This document shows positions 1 through 7,225 of a stretch of DNA of 18,038 nt, piece by piece. A model generated the notes under the pieces. That model made no database searches, was not told the DNA's origin, and saw only the letters and a program-made list of their open reading frames with translations. The translations under genes and the position numbers were made by a program. Source of the DNA: Lachnospiraceae bacterium UBA7179 (GTDB lineage: Bacteria > Bacillota > Clostridia > Lachnospirales > Lachnospiraceae); contig DKVL01000040.1 of NCBI GenBank assembly GCA_002491195.1, positions 1-18,038 on the forward strand, written 5' to 3'. The stretch's first letter is position 1, and the number at the start of each line of letters is the position of its first letter.

Positions 1-10
1 TTCAGGGTGA

Positions 11-43
11 AAAAACAGGGGGAAACGGGTTTCCCTTGTTTTG
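11..43 (+). terminator. Intrinsic terminator of an upstream gene lying outside the window
   Basis: A GGGAAA/TTTCCC stem (20-25 with 30-35) closes over a four-base loop. It is extended outward by an A-rich left flank against a TTGTTTT tail ending at 42. Shape and T-tract are those of a rho-independent terminator for a plus-strand gene ending before the window. Confidence 0.6.
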
Positions 44-86
44 CTATGGGGCAGAAGAATAGTATGCTATGTAAAGTGTTCCTAGA

Positions 87-143
87 TGCGATATTGTCGA
101 TTCAGTGCGATTTTGAGTCGATTCATGATAAGCTGTTCGATTT
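87..143 (+). promoter_or_regulatory. Helically phased CGAT repeats upstream of the zinc-ribbon/SHOCT gene
   Basis: CGAT occurs at 89, 98, 108, 119 and 137, roughly one or two helical turns apart. Within this set the nonamer GTCGATTCA is repeated exactly at 96-104 and 117-125, a 21-base interval. The spacing resembles a multi-site operator. No matching regulator was identified, and no convincing -35/-10 pair was found between here and the gene. Confidence 0.3.
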
Positions 144-211
144 CTGATTGATTAAGGTAAACTATATAGTAATAGTGGTATTACGATAAGATTCGAATAG
201 AGGAGGAACAT

Positions 212-1129
212 ATGGGATTATTCACAAACAACAAGAAATTGTGTCCGGTCTGTAACAGTCCGACACCCAGGATTTTTCCCACTGCTGTTGAAGGTATGCC
301 GATCTGTAAGGAATGCAATCGTAAGATTGATCTGCCGGATGATATGGTAAAACAAATGTCGGTTGCGGAGTTCCGTCAGTACATCGATTTCTGGACGCAA
401 AATAAAGCGCTGCAGGATGCTTTTACCGAGGATCTCCGGCTCGTTGCCAGCTATGAAGCCAACAATTTTCTGGTGGATACAACCCATGGGTGGTTCCGCC
501 TGAAGGAAGAAAAGAATTCATTGGTATTCGAGGCTTCCAATTTGGTTTCTTTCCAGATCTTAGAGGATAATGAACTGCTTTTCGAGAGCGCGGGGGATGT
601 CCTGAAATGCTATAAAAGTAATCTTCCGGATCAAGTCAAAGAGATGTCTGAGGAGATCTCACAACTTGCCGTACAGATACAGGTCAATGAAGAGATGGAA
701 CGGATGGAGCGGGAACGGCAGAGAGAACGGGAGCGCAACGGCGACACTTCGTCGTCTGACTATCATTACAGACCGGAGATTAGTTTGCCTGTTCCGCTTC
801 AATATTTCTATATTGAACTCACGCTGAATCATCCTTACTGGGGCGAATATCATGGTAAAAAGTACGGACCGCGCTTTAACCGGTCTAATCCGAGTGTCGG
901 GGCATATTTGAGGGAATATGAGTTAAATGTAGACTGTTTGCATGAAATAGCGGTCGCGCTTATGCAGATGATCAATCCCAATGCCACGGAAGTCCATGAG
1001 GGTGCGGATACAGAAGCTCCGGCTTCCGATGCTGTCAGCGAGATTAAAAGGTACAAAGAACTGATGGACGCAGGGATCATTACAGAGGCGGAATTTACAG
1101 CGAAAAAACGCCAGCTGCTTGGAATCTGA
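212..1129 (+). CDS. Zinc-ribbon and SHOCT domain protein of unknown function
   Basis: The 305-residue product starts at an ATG seven bases after AGGAGG (201-206). Residues 11-35 hold two CxxC pairs (C11/C14 and C32/C35), a zinc ribbon like that of DUF4428-type proteins. Residues 75-140 look like a beta-rich PH-like core. About 145-175 is a charged Glu/Arg-rich helix, probably coiled coil. About 276-305 matches the SHOCT domain, a short C-terminal helical hairpin (pattern: LMDAGIITEAEF then KKRQLLGI). There is no signal peptide or membrane segment, so it is probably cytoplasmic. Zinc-ribbon plus SHOCT proteins are common in Firmicutes and are often linked to stress or phage regions, but no function is established here. 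It is monocistronic: a strong terminator follows. Confidence 0.8.
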   Translation: MGLFTNNKKLCPVCNSPTPRIFPTAVEGMPICKECNRKIDLPDDMVKQMSVAEFRQYIDFWTQNKALQDAFTEDLRLVASYEANNFLVDTTHGWFRLKEEKNSLVFEASNLVSFQILEDNELLFESAGDVLKCYKSNLPDQVKEMSEEISQLAVQIQVNEEMERMERERQRERERNGDTSSSDYHYRPEISLPVPLQYFYIELTLNHPYWGEYHGKKYGPRFNRSNPSVGAYLREYELNVDCLHEIAVALMQMINPNATEVHEGADTEAPASDAVSEIKRYKELMDAGIITEAEFTAKKRQLLGI

Positions 1130-1148
1130 CAAAATACTGACCAATATA

Positions 1149-1196
1149 CAACGCAGAATGGATAATTCATACATTATTCATCCTGCGTTGTTGTTA
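1149..1196 (+). terminator. Strong intrinsic terminator after the zinc-ribbon/SHOCT gene
   Basis: An 18-base arm at 1149-1166 pairs with 1173-1190, with one A-C mismatch and one G-U pair, over a six-base loop. It is followed by TTGTTATT. This ends the gene at 212-1129 and insulates the promoter that starts at 1197. Confidence 0.85.
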
Positions 1197-1225
1197 TTGA
1201 CAGGGAATGTTGCATTCACTATAAT
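1197..1225 (+). promoter_or_regulatory. Consensus sigma-A promoter for the glycosyltransferase-MarR gene
   Basis: A perfect TTGACA (1197-1202) and a perfect TATAAT (1220-1225) are separated by 17 bases. Transcription would start near 1232, leaving a leader of about 95 bases. That leader contains an 8-bp inverted repeat (AACTGTAG and CTACAGTT), so some leader structure is possible. Such a consensus promoter implies either high expression or control by a repressor. Confidence 0.85.
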
Positions 1226-1330
1226 AAAATGTGCTGTTACAGAAGAAATAAGGAACTGTAGAAAAATAAGTGATGTAGACTGCGCAGGATAGTTTCCTAC
1301 AGTTATTAAGGATAAAGGAGAAGATTGAGA

Positions 1331-2656
1331 ATGCCGTTGGTGAGCATTATTGTTCCGGTTTTTAATGCGGAGAAGACAATTGAGCGATGTATAAACAGTA
1401 TCTTGGGACAGACTTACAAGGATTTTGAACTGCTTCTGTTAGACGATGGAAGTACAGATCAGTCCGGCCGGATCTGCGATGAATACGCCGAAAAAGATGC
1501 GCGGATCCGTGTGCTGCACAAAGAAAATTCGGGTGTTTCCGACACGCGCAATCAGGGAATTTCCATAGCGGAAGGAGAATACCTGCAGTTTTTGGACAGC
1601 GACGATTGGATCACGCCGGAAGCAACGACGGTTTTTGTGCGCTCTATGATAGAATATCAGTGCGATATGGTGATTGCGGATTTTTACAGAGTGATTGGAG
1701 AGCGCGTTTCCCAGAAGGGGGATATTGAGAAAGAGGGGATGCTTGACCGGTCAGGTTACGCTGCCAGTATGCTGCAGAAACCGGCTGATTTCTATTATGG
1801 CGTACTGTGGAATAAATTTTATAAGCGCTCGATCATAGAGGAACACCAGATCAGGATGGACATCTCGATTGACTGGTGCGAGGATTTCCTGTTTAATATG
1901 GAATATATCCGATACGCCCATGCGATCTATGTACTGAAAATTCCGGTGTACTATTATGTAAAGACGAAAGGTTCCCTGGTCTCACAGGGAATCAGCATGA
2001 AAAAGACGATTCAGATGAAACGAACCGTTTTTGAGCATTATAATAATTTCTATAAGGAAGTTTTTGATGATGCAGCTTATGAAAAGCGCAAAGGGCAGAT
2101 CTACCGTTTTCTGATTGATGCGGCAAACGATGGAACGGTGCCAGCTTTCAGTCTGTCAGGAAATTACAGGCTTGGCAGTGAGAGAACCAGTCTGAGTGAC
2201 AGTGCGCGGGAGGGGGATGGAAGTTTCTTTGACTTATATAGGGAGACTAAACTTCTGGAAAGAATGTTGGAACTGGTGGCGCTAAGAAACGATCTTGTGA
2301 CCGCTGATCTGAAGCTGCTGTACTTTTTCAGCCAGCCGCACAAGAACTGTACAGCGAAGGAGACTGCTGAACTCTTACGGATTTCACGCAGAGAACTGTC
2401 TTTGGCAACGCAGAGGCTGCTTTCCAGGGAGCTGATTGCCCTGCCGGAGAACGCACAGCGCGAGAACCGAAAAAAGACATATGTCAAGGAATACACTGTG
2501 ACGCCGGAGGCAGAGAACATTCTGTCAGAGATCCTGTTTGCACTGTGTGACTTGGAGCAGATCCAGTATGAGGGGTTTTCGCAGGAAGAAATCGAGATGT
2601 ACGAGAAACTGAGCGAAAAACGCAGTCAGAATATCAAGAGTGCATTTCGGATCTGA
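1331..2656 (+). CDS. Family 2 glycosyltransferase fused to a C-terminal MarR-like winged helix
   Basis: The N-terminal part is a textbook GT-A glycosyltransferase: SIIVPVFN at the start, the nucleotide-binding DDGS near residue 40, and the metal-binding DSDD near residue 91 (numbered from a TTG at 1325). It would transfer a sugar from a nucleotide-sugar to a surface or exopolysaccharide acceptor. No membrane segment is obvious. From about residue 310 the sequence changes to a MarR-type winged helix: AKETAELLRISRRE as the helix-turn-helix (343 onward), a basic wing, then TPEAENIL, matching the LTEKG region after the MarR wing. Two starts are possible: TTG at 1325, four bases from AAAGGAG (1314-1320), or ATG at 1331, ten bases away. 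I chose the ATG because family members begin MPLVSIIVP. The gene is driven by a consensus promoter and converges on the dehydrogenase gene with a 23-base tail overlap. Confidence 0.85.
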   Translation: MPLVSIIVPVFNAEKTIERCINSILGQTYKDFELLLLDDGSTDQSGRICDEYAEKDARIRVLHKENSGVSDTRNQGISIAEGEYLQFLDSDDWITPEATTVFVRSMIEYQCDMVIADFYRVIGERVSQKGDIEKEGMLDRSGYAASMLQKPADFYYGVLWNKFYKRSIIEEHQIRMDISIDWCEDFLFNMEYIRYAHAIYVLKIPVYYYVKTKGSLVSQGISMKKTIQMKRTVFEHYNNFYKEVFDDAAYEKRKGQIYRFLIDAANDGTVPAFSLSGNYRLGSERTSLSDSAREGDGSFFDLYRETKLLERMLELVALRNDLVTADLKLLYFFSQPHKNCTAKETAELLRISRRELSLATQRLLSRELIALPENAQRENRKKTYVKEYTVTPEAENILSEILFALCDLEQIQYEGFSQEEIEMYEKLSEKRSQNIKSAFRI

Positions 2657-3365
2657 GTTTTCTTTTTATCCGGTGAATTTGCGGTTTTAGTGTGATATCT
2701 GTGGCAATGACGCCCTCCCGCTGGCTCAGGATCCATTCCACAGCCTCTGCGACATCCTCTGGCACAAGATAAGATTCCGTTTCGTCCCCTTCTCGAAAGT
2801 CTGCATTGCGGTAGAGATTGGTCTGTGTCATGTCAGGAGAGATCGCGACTACTTTTACGCCGTATTTCCGCGCTTCGTCAAACAGGCTGTGGGAAAAACT
2901 GGAAAGCCCTGCTTTGGCAGCGCCATAGGCACATCCATGTGGATTGGACTGTCCTGCAGTCACGGAGGAGATATTGATCACATAGCCCGCATTGTTTTTC
3001 AAATGCCGCAGAAGCTGCTGGGTCAGGATCATTGGCGTTTCCAGATTGGTTCGCACCAGCCGCTTGATCTGATCTGGGCTTAACTCCTCATGAAGTCCAT
3101 AATATCCGACGCCGGCATTGTTCACCAGTATTCGTACCTGATGCTGTTCTGTGATCTGTCTCACACAGGCACATAGTTTGTCTGTATCCAGAATATCGCA
3201 GACAACGGGATGGACGTGATCTCCCGCTTTCCACTCTGCCGTTTGGAAATTTCTTCCGAAACCAAACACTTCATATCCGAGCGCACTCAGCTTTCTGCTG
3301 ATCGCATATCCGATACCGGAGGATGCCCCGGTTACGATTGCTGTTTCTTTCGTTCTGTTCTCCAT
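2634..3365 (-). CDS. SDR-family NAD(P)-dependent oxidoreductase, last gene of the putative queuosine-salvage operon
   Basis: A classical short-chain dehydrogenase of 243 residues. It has the Rossmann glycine motif TGASSGIG at 12-19, Arg38 after beta-2 (favouring NADPH), NNAG at 82-85, the catalytic Ser133/134 region, and Tyr147-x3-Lys151. It would reduce a ketone or oxidise an alcohol in the cytosol; the substrate cannot be read from the sequence. The start overlaps the end of the radical SAM gene by 34 bases and has AAGGAG about 11 bases upstream, so the two are probably translationally coupled. By context it may process the cyclopentane-containing by-product released when the radical SAM enzyme splits queuine, but that is inference. 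A generic sugar or polyol dehydrogenase is the alternative. Its 3' end overlaps the convergent glycosyltransferase gene. Confidence 0.9.
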   Translation of the reverse strand: MENRTKETAIVTGASSGIGYAISRKLSALGYEVFGFGRNFQTAEWKAGDHVHPVVCDILDTDKLCACVRQITEQHQVRILVNNAGVGYYGLHEELSPDQIKRLVRTNLETPMILTQQLLRHLKNNAGYVINISSVTAGQSNPHGCAYGAAKAGLSSFSHSLFDEARKYGVKVVAISPDMTQTNLYRNADFREGDETESYLVPEDVAEAVEWILSQREGVIATDITLKPQIHRIKRKLRSEMHS

Positions 3366-4372
3366 CGAAAAATCTTCTCCTTAGAAATTTTTTCCTCTAA
3401 TCTCTCAACCAAAAAGCGTTCCATCTGTTCCATCAGATTATCTGGATAATGGCAGTAGCCGTCTTCCCGTTGAAATGGAAACCAGATCACTGCCGATTCC
3501 GGGTCCTGTTTTCGCATATTTTTTAAATAGTCCTGTGAGATGCGAAACGATCCAACACTGACATCCACAATTTTTCCCAGATCAATCCTATGATCGACCT
3601 GCTCCAGCATTGTTGCATAATGCTGTTTCCAGTCAGGGATATAGATCATTGGATCAAAACAGAGTCGTACAGGGTATCCTGCCCGTATCAATTCGGCCGC
3701 ACAGGACAACCTGTCCTCCAGAGCGGGAGTATGCCGTTCAAAAGCGTCGATCACTGCCTGTGGAGACAGCGTAAAGGCATAGATTACTTCTGGAATGGGA
3801 GTGATGTTTCGGACAAATGACTGGTTGGCACATTTTGTACGGATCTCAATTTTCAGATTGTTCTGTCTGGCTGCAAAGTCGCACCACTCCTGCACATAGC
3901 CGGCAATCGGTTCCAGCGCCAGCAGATCGGTATCATAGGAAACGCACAGATACAGTGGATGGTCTGCTAACGCCCGCTCGACTTCTGCAAAGAGATCTTC
4001 AAGGTTCACAAATATTACGATGTTGGCGGAAGGGTACATTCCTTTCAAATAGCAATATTCACAGTCAAAGATACAGTTCATCGCGCATGAGGCATAATAA
4101 AAATACGGATTGCCAAAACTCTGGCACACTGGCGCCCCTTCATAGAGCAGCGCTCCCTGCCTGGCAGAGAGGATCAGCTTTTGTGTATGGTGCTGAAGCG
4201 GATGGCTCTGTCTGCTCCGGCAGAACACATCCTTGTAATGATCAATTTCGATGATCTTTGCGGACGGAAATTTTGCCAGAATTTTCTGTGTACGCGCATG
4301 GTTCCAAACCGATTTTTCGACATAGATGTGTGAAAAAAAGGGGTTATAGTAATCTTCTCTTAAACTCTTCAA
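3332..4372 (-). CDS. SPL-family radical SAM enzyme, probable queuine lyase (QueL-like)
   Basis: The radical SAM cluster motif C-x3-C-x2-C (CIFDCEYCYLKG) lies at residues 125, 129 and 132 counted from an ATG at 4447, or 100, 104 and 107 from the start chosen here. The C-terminal half resembles spore photoproduct lyase (AGYPVRLCFDPMIYIPDW; TLSPQAVIDAFE). As I recall the Bacillus enzyme, its hydrogen-donor cysteine sits in an SCTD motif; the matching segment here reads SYDTD. True DNA repair is therefore doubtful, although clostridial lyases differ. The QueL queuine lyases of gut Clostridia are an SPL-like subgroup that makes preQ1 from queuine. The neighbouring ECF S-component and nucleosidase fit that role. 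The start is uncertain: ATG at 4447 gives 371 residues but overlaps the upstream gene by 104 bases. TTG at 4370-4372 gives 346 residues, has AAGGG upstream and overlaps by only 29. Confidence 0.75.
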   Translation of the reverse strand: MKSLREDYYNPFFSHIYVEKSVWNHARTQKILAKFPSAKIIEIDHYKDVFCRSRQSHPLQHHTQKLILSARQGALLYEGAPVCQSFGNPYFYYASCAMNCIFDCEYCYLKGMYPSANIVIFVNLEDLFAEVERALADHPLYLCVSYDTDLLALEPIAGYVQEWCDFAARQNNLKIEIRTKCANQSFVRNITPIPEVIYAFTLSPQAVIDAFERHTPALEDRLSCAAELIRAGYPVRLCFDPMIYIPDWKQHYATMLEQVDHRIDLGKIVDVSVGSFRISQDYLKNMRKQDPESAVIWFPFQREDGYCHYPDNLMEQMERFLVERLEEKISKEKIFRWRTERKKQQS

Positions 4373-5183
4373 AACGTACTTTCCCTTCTTTTTTATCCTT
4401 ACATGGAAGCAGATTGTTCTCGTACATATCTTGTATGATCGATGCATAATCGATCCCTGCCAGTGTCAGATATCGGATCAATTGTCTCATGGAATCGCTC
4501 ATTGCCCTGGAGCAGTGCAGATCCGCGCAGAATGTTTGAAGGCGTATTTCCTCCTCCTGACACAGAGCATGTCTGCCACATTCGTTTTCTTGTGCGATGC
4601 TGGCAATCTGACGGATATAATCATAGATGCAGTCCTGGTATTTTTCCATCAGATGCGCAGCCTGTTCATTGGAAACTTTGTCCATTACTCCGCTGTCGGA
4701 CACGATTTTCAGGAAACTCATCTGATGCGGGCCAAAAAAGTGAATACCCGCCTGATAGACTGCTGCGGCCTCCATATCATACAGATTTCCGTTGGAGACA
4801 TCATTTCCGCCGTTCCATGGCAGCATTCCGGTCACGATCGCCCCTTCACAAAAATTGTGGCGGTAAAGCATATCCGGATAAAAGGTTTTGCCAGTTGCGT
4901 TTTCTATGATTTTATTGCACAGGAAAATTCCGTTCTTTTTCGTGGTGTGTGCACAGATTCCCACATTGAGGAGCAGATCGCCCGGTGTTGGCTTATAAGT
5001 CGAACATACGCTGCCAACGACCGCAGCAGCAGCGATCTCACCGACGCCGGTAACCGCAAGCCGGATACCAGCCGATTCATTATAAAACTCCTGAAACCAG
5101 GTACATTCCTGATTTTTGACCAGATGAAACTGCCTGATAAAAATATGTGCCTCACAGTACAGTGCGGTGAAGATATATACCAT
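4344..5183 (-). CDS. PNP/MTAN-fold nucleosidase, candidate queuosine-cleaving enzyme
   Basis: 279 residues of the PNP/UDP phosphorylase superfamily, closest in style to 5'-methylthioadenosine/S-adenosylhomocysteine nucleosidases. Visible family features are the N-terminal strand ending with Glu11 (ALYCEA), the glycine-rich VTGVGE segment, DMEAAAVYQ with Glu138 in the ribose-binding position, and Asp163 in VSDSG, spaced from Glu138 like the catalytic Asp of MTA/SAH nucleosidase. The last 100 or so residues form an extra helical tail beyond the usual length of about 230. It would cleave the N-glycosidic bond of a nucleoside in the cytosol. Placed between an ECF S-component and an SPL-type radical SAM gene, queuosine is the natural candidate substrate; a general nucleosidase is the alternative. 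I could not recall whether the described clostridial enzyme QueK has this fold. Confidence 0.8.
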   Translation of the reverse strand: MVYIFTALYCEAHIFIRQFHLVKNQECTWFQEFYNESAGIRLAVTGVGEIAAAAVVGSVCSTYKPTPGDLLLNVGICAHTTKKNGIFLCNKIIENATGKTFYPDMLYRHNFCEGAIVTGMLPWNGGNDVSNGNLYDMEAAAVYQAGIHFFGPHQMSFLKIVSDSGVMDKVSNEQAAHLMEKYQDCIYDYIRQIASIAQENECGRHALCQEEEIRLQTFCADLHCSRAMSDSMRQLIRYLTLAGIDYASIIQDMYENNLLPCKDKKEGKVRFEEFKRRLL

Positions 5184-5219
5184 GCAGATCTCCTTCCAAA
5201 GTGTTTGAAAAATGTTCTT

Positions 5220-5792
5220 TTAAGTTTGAAAACATAGATCGCAGCTTTCCGGAATACCAAGCGAATGAAAATATTGTTCTTCCATCGGAATCCACCGCTC
5301 CTGAAATACCAGGACACCCTCCGCCCCATTTCTCAGACGAATACGGCGTATTTGCTCTTCTGGATCTACATTCAAAAAGATGGATAGATCATAATAGTCT
5401 TTTAATACGGGATGGCAGGAATAAGAACCCTCCACGATCGTAAGGACTTTAGAAGGAATCCAGACAGGTTCTCCCAGTTCCTGCCTATGACAGTTATAGG
5501 GGCGATAAGAAAATGTCTGCCCTTCATACAGAGGGATCAAAACCTCTTTTAAAAACCGCTCATAGTCCACATTTCCGCCCGCCTGACGCAAACGTTCTGC
5601 CGTGCGTTGTTCCGGGCGCAGGAAAAAATGATCCAAATGGATCACATTACAGTCGCACTTTTTTTGGAGATATGCCGCAAGTGATGTTTTGCCTGCAGCA
5701 CATCTGCCTTCAATCGCTGTCAGTACCGGACTTTTCACTGCTGTGCGCTGTTTTATTTCTTCCATAATTACCTGAGCAATATCATTTAACAT
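5220..5792 (-). CDS. Uridine-kinase/phosphoribulokinase-like P-loop kinase
   Basis: 190 residues with a Walker A motif GRCAAGKT at 29-36 after the strand VLTAIE. It then has HLDHFFL, where Asp replaces the usual SxDxFY of uridine kinases, a base- or sugar-contacting region (NVDYERF, YRPYNC), the strand VLTIVEGSYS in place of Walker B, and an Arg-rich lid (EEQIRRIRLRNG). This is the architecture of the uridine kinase/PRK family, which phosphorylates nucleosides, ribulose phosphate or pantothenate. The substrate cannot be assigned. The ATG is two bases after the S-component stop, and 36 bases separate its stop from the nucleosidase gene, so it is an operon member. It could phosphorylate an imported nucleoside to trap it, or the ribose released by the nucleosidase; both are inference. 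Confidence 0.85.
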   Translation of the reverse strand: MLNDIAQVIMEEIKQRTAVKSPVLTAIEGRCAAGKTSLAAYLQKKCDCNVIHLDHFFLRPEQRTAERLRQAGGNVDYERFLKEVLIPLYEGQTFSYRPYNCHRQELGEPVWIPSKVLTIVEGSYSCHPVLKDYYDLSIFLNVDPEEQIRRIRLRNGAEGVLVFQERWIPMEEQYFHSLGIPESCDLCFQT

Positions 5793-5794
5793 TT

Positions 5795-6343
5795 CTACTG
5801 AACCTCAGTGTTCTTGAATACTACCAATCCTGTCCGGTTCAATGCGACCATAATGGCGGGAATCAGTATCAACTGCACAACAATTCCAGGAATGGCATTT
5901 AACAAAGCGCCTGTTATAAACATCTGCCATGTAAACGAGCTTCCGCTCAATCCAAGCAGCACAATCTCAACTGCGCCCCAGACAATCCGGCCTGCAAGCA
6001 TGGCGGCGATCAGGGAACGATACAGTGCAACAACACATTGCCAGCGGGAACGATTGTAGAGCAGTCCCGCCACCAATCCATAAGTTGCCAGTTCAAACGC
6101 CATTGCCGTAGCTGTCGGGAATAATGGAGGCATTCCGAAGGTGACAGATCTCAGGAATGGAAGGACAAATCCCACCACTGCTCCATACTGCCAACCACAA
6201 ATGAGCCCGCACAGAAAAACTGGCAGATGCATTGGAAGCAGCATATTTCCAATCTGCTGGATCTGTCCTGTCAAGAAAGGCAAAACCATGCCAAGTGCCA
6301 TAAACATAGCTGATAAAGTAAGGTTTTTTGCTGTTTTCTTCAT
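5795..6343 (-). CDS. ECF transporter S-component, probable queuine/queuosine-precursor uptake (QrtT candidate)
   Basis: A small, very hydrophobic integral membrane protein with about six predicted membrane helices. Typical S-component features are a short basic N-terminus, then LSAMFMALGMVLPFL, then PMHLPVFLCGLICGWQYGAVVG and an FGMPPLFPTATAMAFELATYG region. S-components bind one vitamin-like substrate and dock to a shared EcfA/A'/T module. No module genes are present here, so it is a group II type using the module encoded elsewhere. The ATG at 6343 is preferred because AGGAG sits six bases upstream; an in-frame ATG at 6361 has no good ribosome-binding site and lies inside the upstream intergenic junction. 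Its neighbours make queuine or queuosine the best substrate guess. Other vitamins or nucleobases remain possible because S-component specificity cannot be read directly. Confidence 0.85.
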   Translation of the reverse strand: MKKTAKNLTLSAMFMALGMVLPFLTGQIQQIGNMLLPMHLPVFLCGLICGWQYGAVVGFVLPFLRSVTFGMPPLFPTATAMAFELATYGLVAGLLYNRSRWQCVVALYRSLIAAMLAGRIVWGAVEIVLLGLSGSSFTWQMFITGALLNAIPGIVVQLILIPAIMVALNRTGLVVFKNTEVQ

Positions 6344-6362
6344 TTCCTTCTCCTGTTTCATA

Positions 6363-7172
6363 TTATTTCCGGACAGTTCGTTCTTTTAGCACTTCTCTGC
6401 CGTATACCTCAATCTGTGACAGAGCGGGGAAAGGAGACGGGTCTTCGGATTTGATCATGTGATTCATCTCCAGCCAGCATACTTGTTTCGGAGGAAATTC
6501 AATTGTATGCGGAAGCGCGCTTTTTTCCATTTTCATCTCAAGTTCGCTTCCGTCCGAGAAGGTGAAATTGACACGTTTCCACCAGTTATCATGTGGGAAG
6601 TCTGCTCTTGTGTAGAGAACGATCCGGTCGATCTCCACAGTCCTTCCAAACTCCAGTTTGATCCGTGCGTCGTCCTTCCTGTCGATTCCCCATGACTGAT
6701 AGGGCCACTCCCCGTGACAGTTATTGACCACAACACCGTCGATTGCATTCTGTACCGCAAACACAGTCTCGCCTCTTGTCTCTACATTTGCCACTGCGTG
6801 CGGATAGCAGTCTGTCATCTGATGCTGGTCGTACACGTTGACTGCCAGATTGCGGTATCCATCAATCTCATATGTTTTCGCAAGGCGTACATAGAGCAGA
6901 TGTCTGTTTCCGCAAAACACCTTTGGCGACAGATTCACCCGCTTTTCGCCAAATGGAACAATGTACTCCACACTTCCGGTGAGATACACCAGAGCCCTGC
7001 CAAGAGCATCATCCATCTGAAGCCATACAAATGCATTTTCACCTGACGTTTCAAGGATGATTCGGTCGCCCGGAACATACTCCTGATCATAGACAAGGCT
7101 GATCTCGTCGTTTCCTTTGCTTAACGCTTTGATATTCATCGCAGAATCCAATATTTTCATACATAAATCCAT
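6363..7172 (-). CDS. Cytosolic discoidin (F5/8 type C)-like carbohydrate-binding protein, first gene of the operon
   Basis: 269 residues starting at an ATG seven bases after AGGAGA. The first half (about 1-130) is a beta-sandwich-like region of unknown family. The second half (about 145-262) looks like a discoidin/galactose-binding fold: NAIDG near its start, HGEWPYQSWG, an aromatic-rich loop DFPHDNWWKRV, the strand VNFTFSDGSELEM, and the terminal SQIEVYGRE typical of CBM32-like domains. There is no signal peptide or membrane anchor, which is unusual for such domains and points to a cytosolic protein that may bind a ribose- or cyclitol-like ligand. No catalytic motif is visible. It is the promoter-proximal gene of the six-gene operon, 19 bases before the S-component start. 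Its role in the pathway is unknown. Confidence 0.65.
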   Translation of the reverse strand: MDLCMKILDSAMNIKALSKGNDEISLVYDQEYVPGDRIILETSGENAFVWLQMDDALGRALVYLTGSVEYIVPFGEKRVNLSPKVFCGNRHLLYVRLAKTYEIDGYRNLAVNVYDQHQMTDCYPHAVANVETRGETVFAVQNAIDGVVVNNCHGEWPYQSWGIDRKDDARIKLEFGRTVEIDRIVLYTRADFPHDNWWKRVNFTFSDGSELEMKMEKSALPHTIEFPPKQVCWLEMNHMIKSEDPSPFPALSQIEVYGREVLKERTVRK

Positions 7173-7225
7173 AACGTTCTCCTATTCCGTTTTGCATCGT
7201 TCAATCCAATGTTTTTATCGAATAA

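Noticed and set aside
3332..4372. Genuine spore photoproduct lyase for DNA repair
   Set aside because: The operon context (transport and nucleoside cleavage) and the apparent loss of the SCTD cysteine argue against it, although it is not fully excluded.
4431..5237. 268-codon plus-strand ORF opposite the nucleosidase gene
   Set aside because: It is a shadow of the minus-strand gene, has no family resemblance and no ribosome-binding site.
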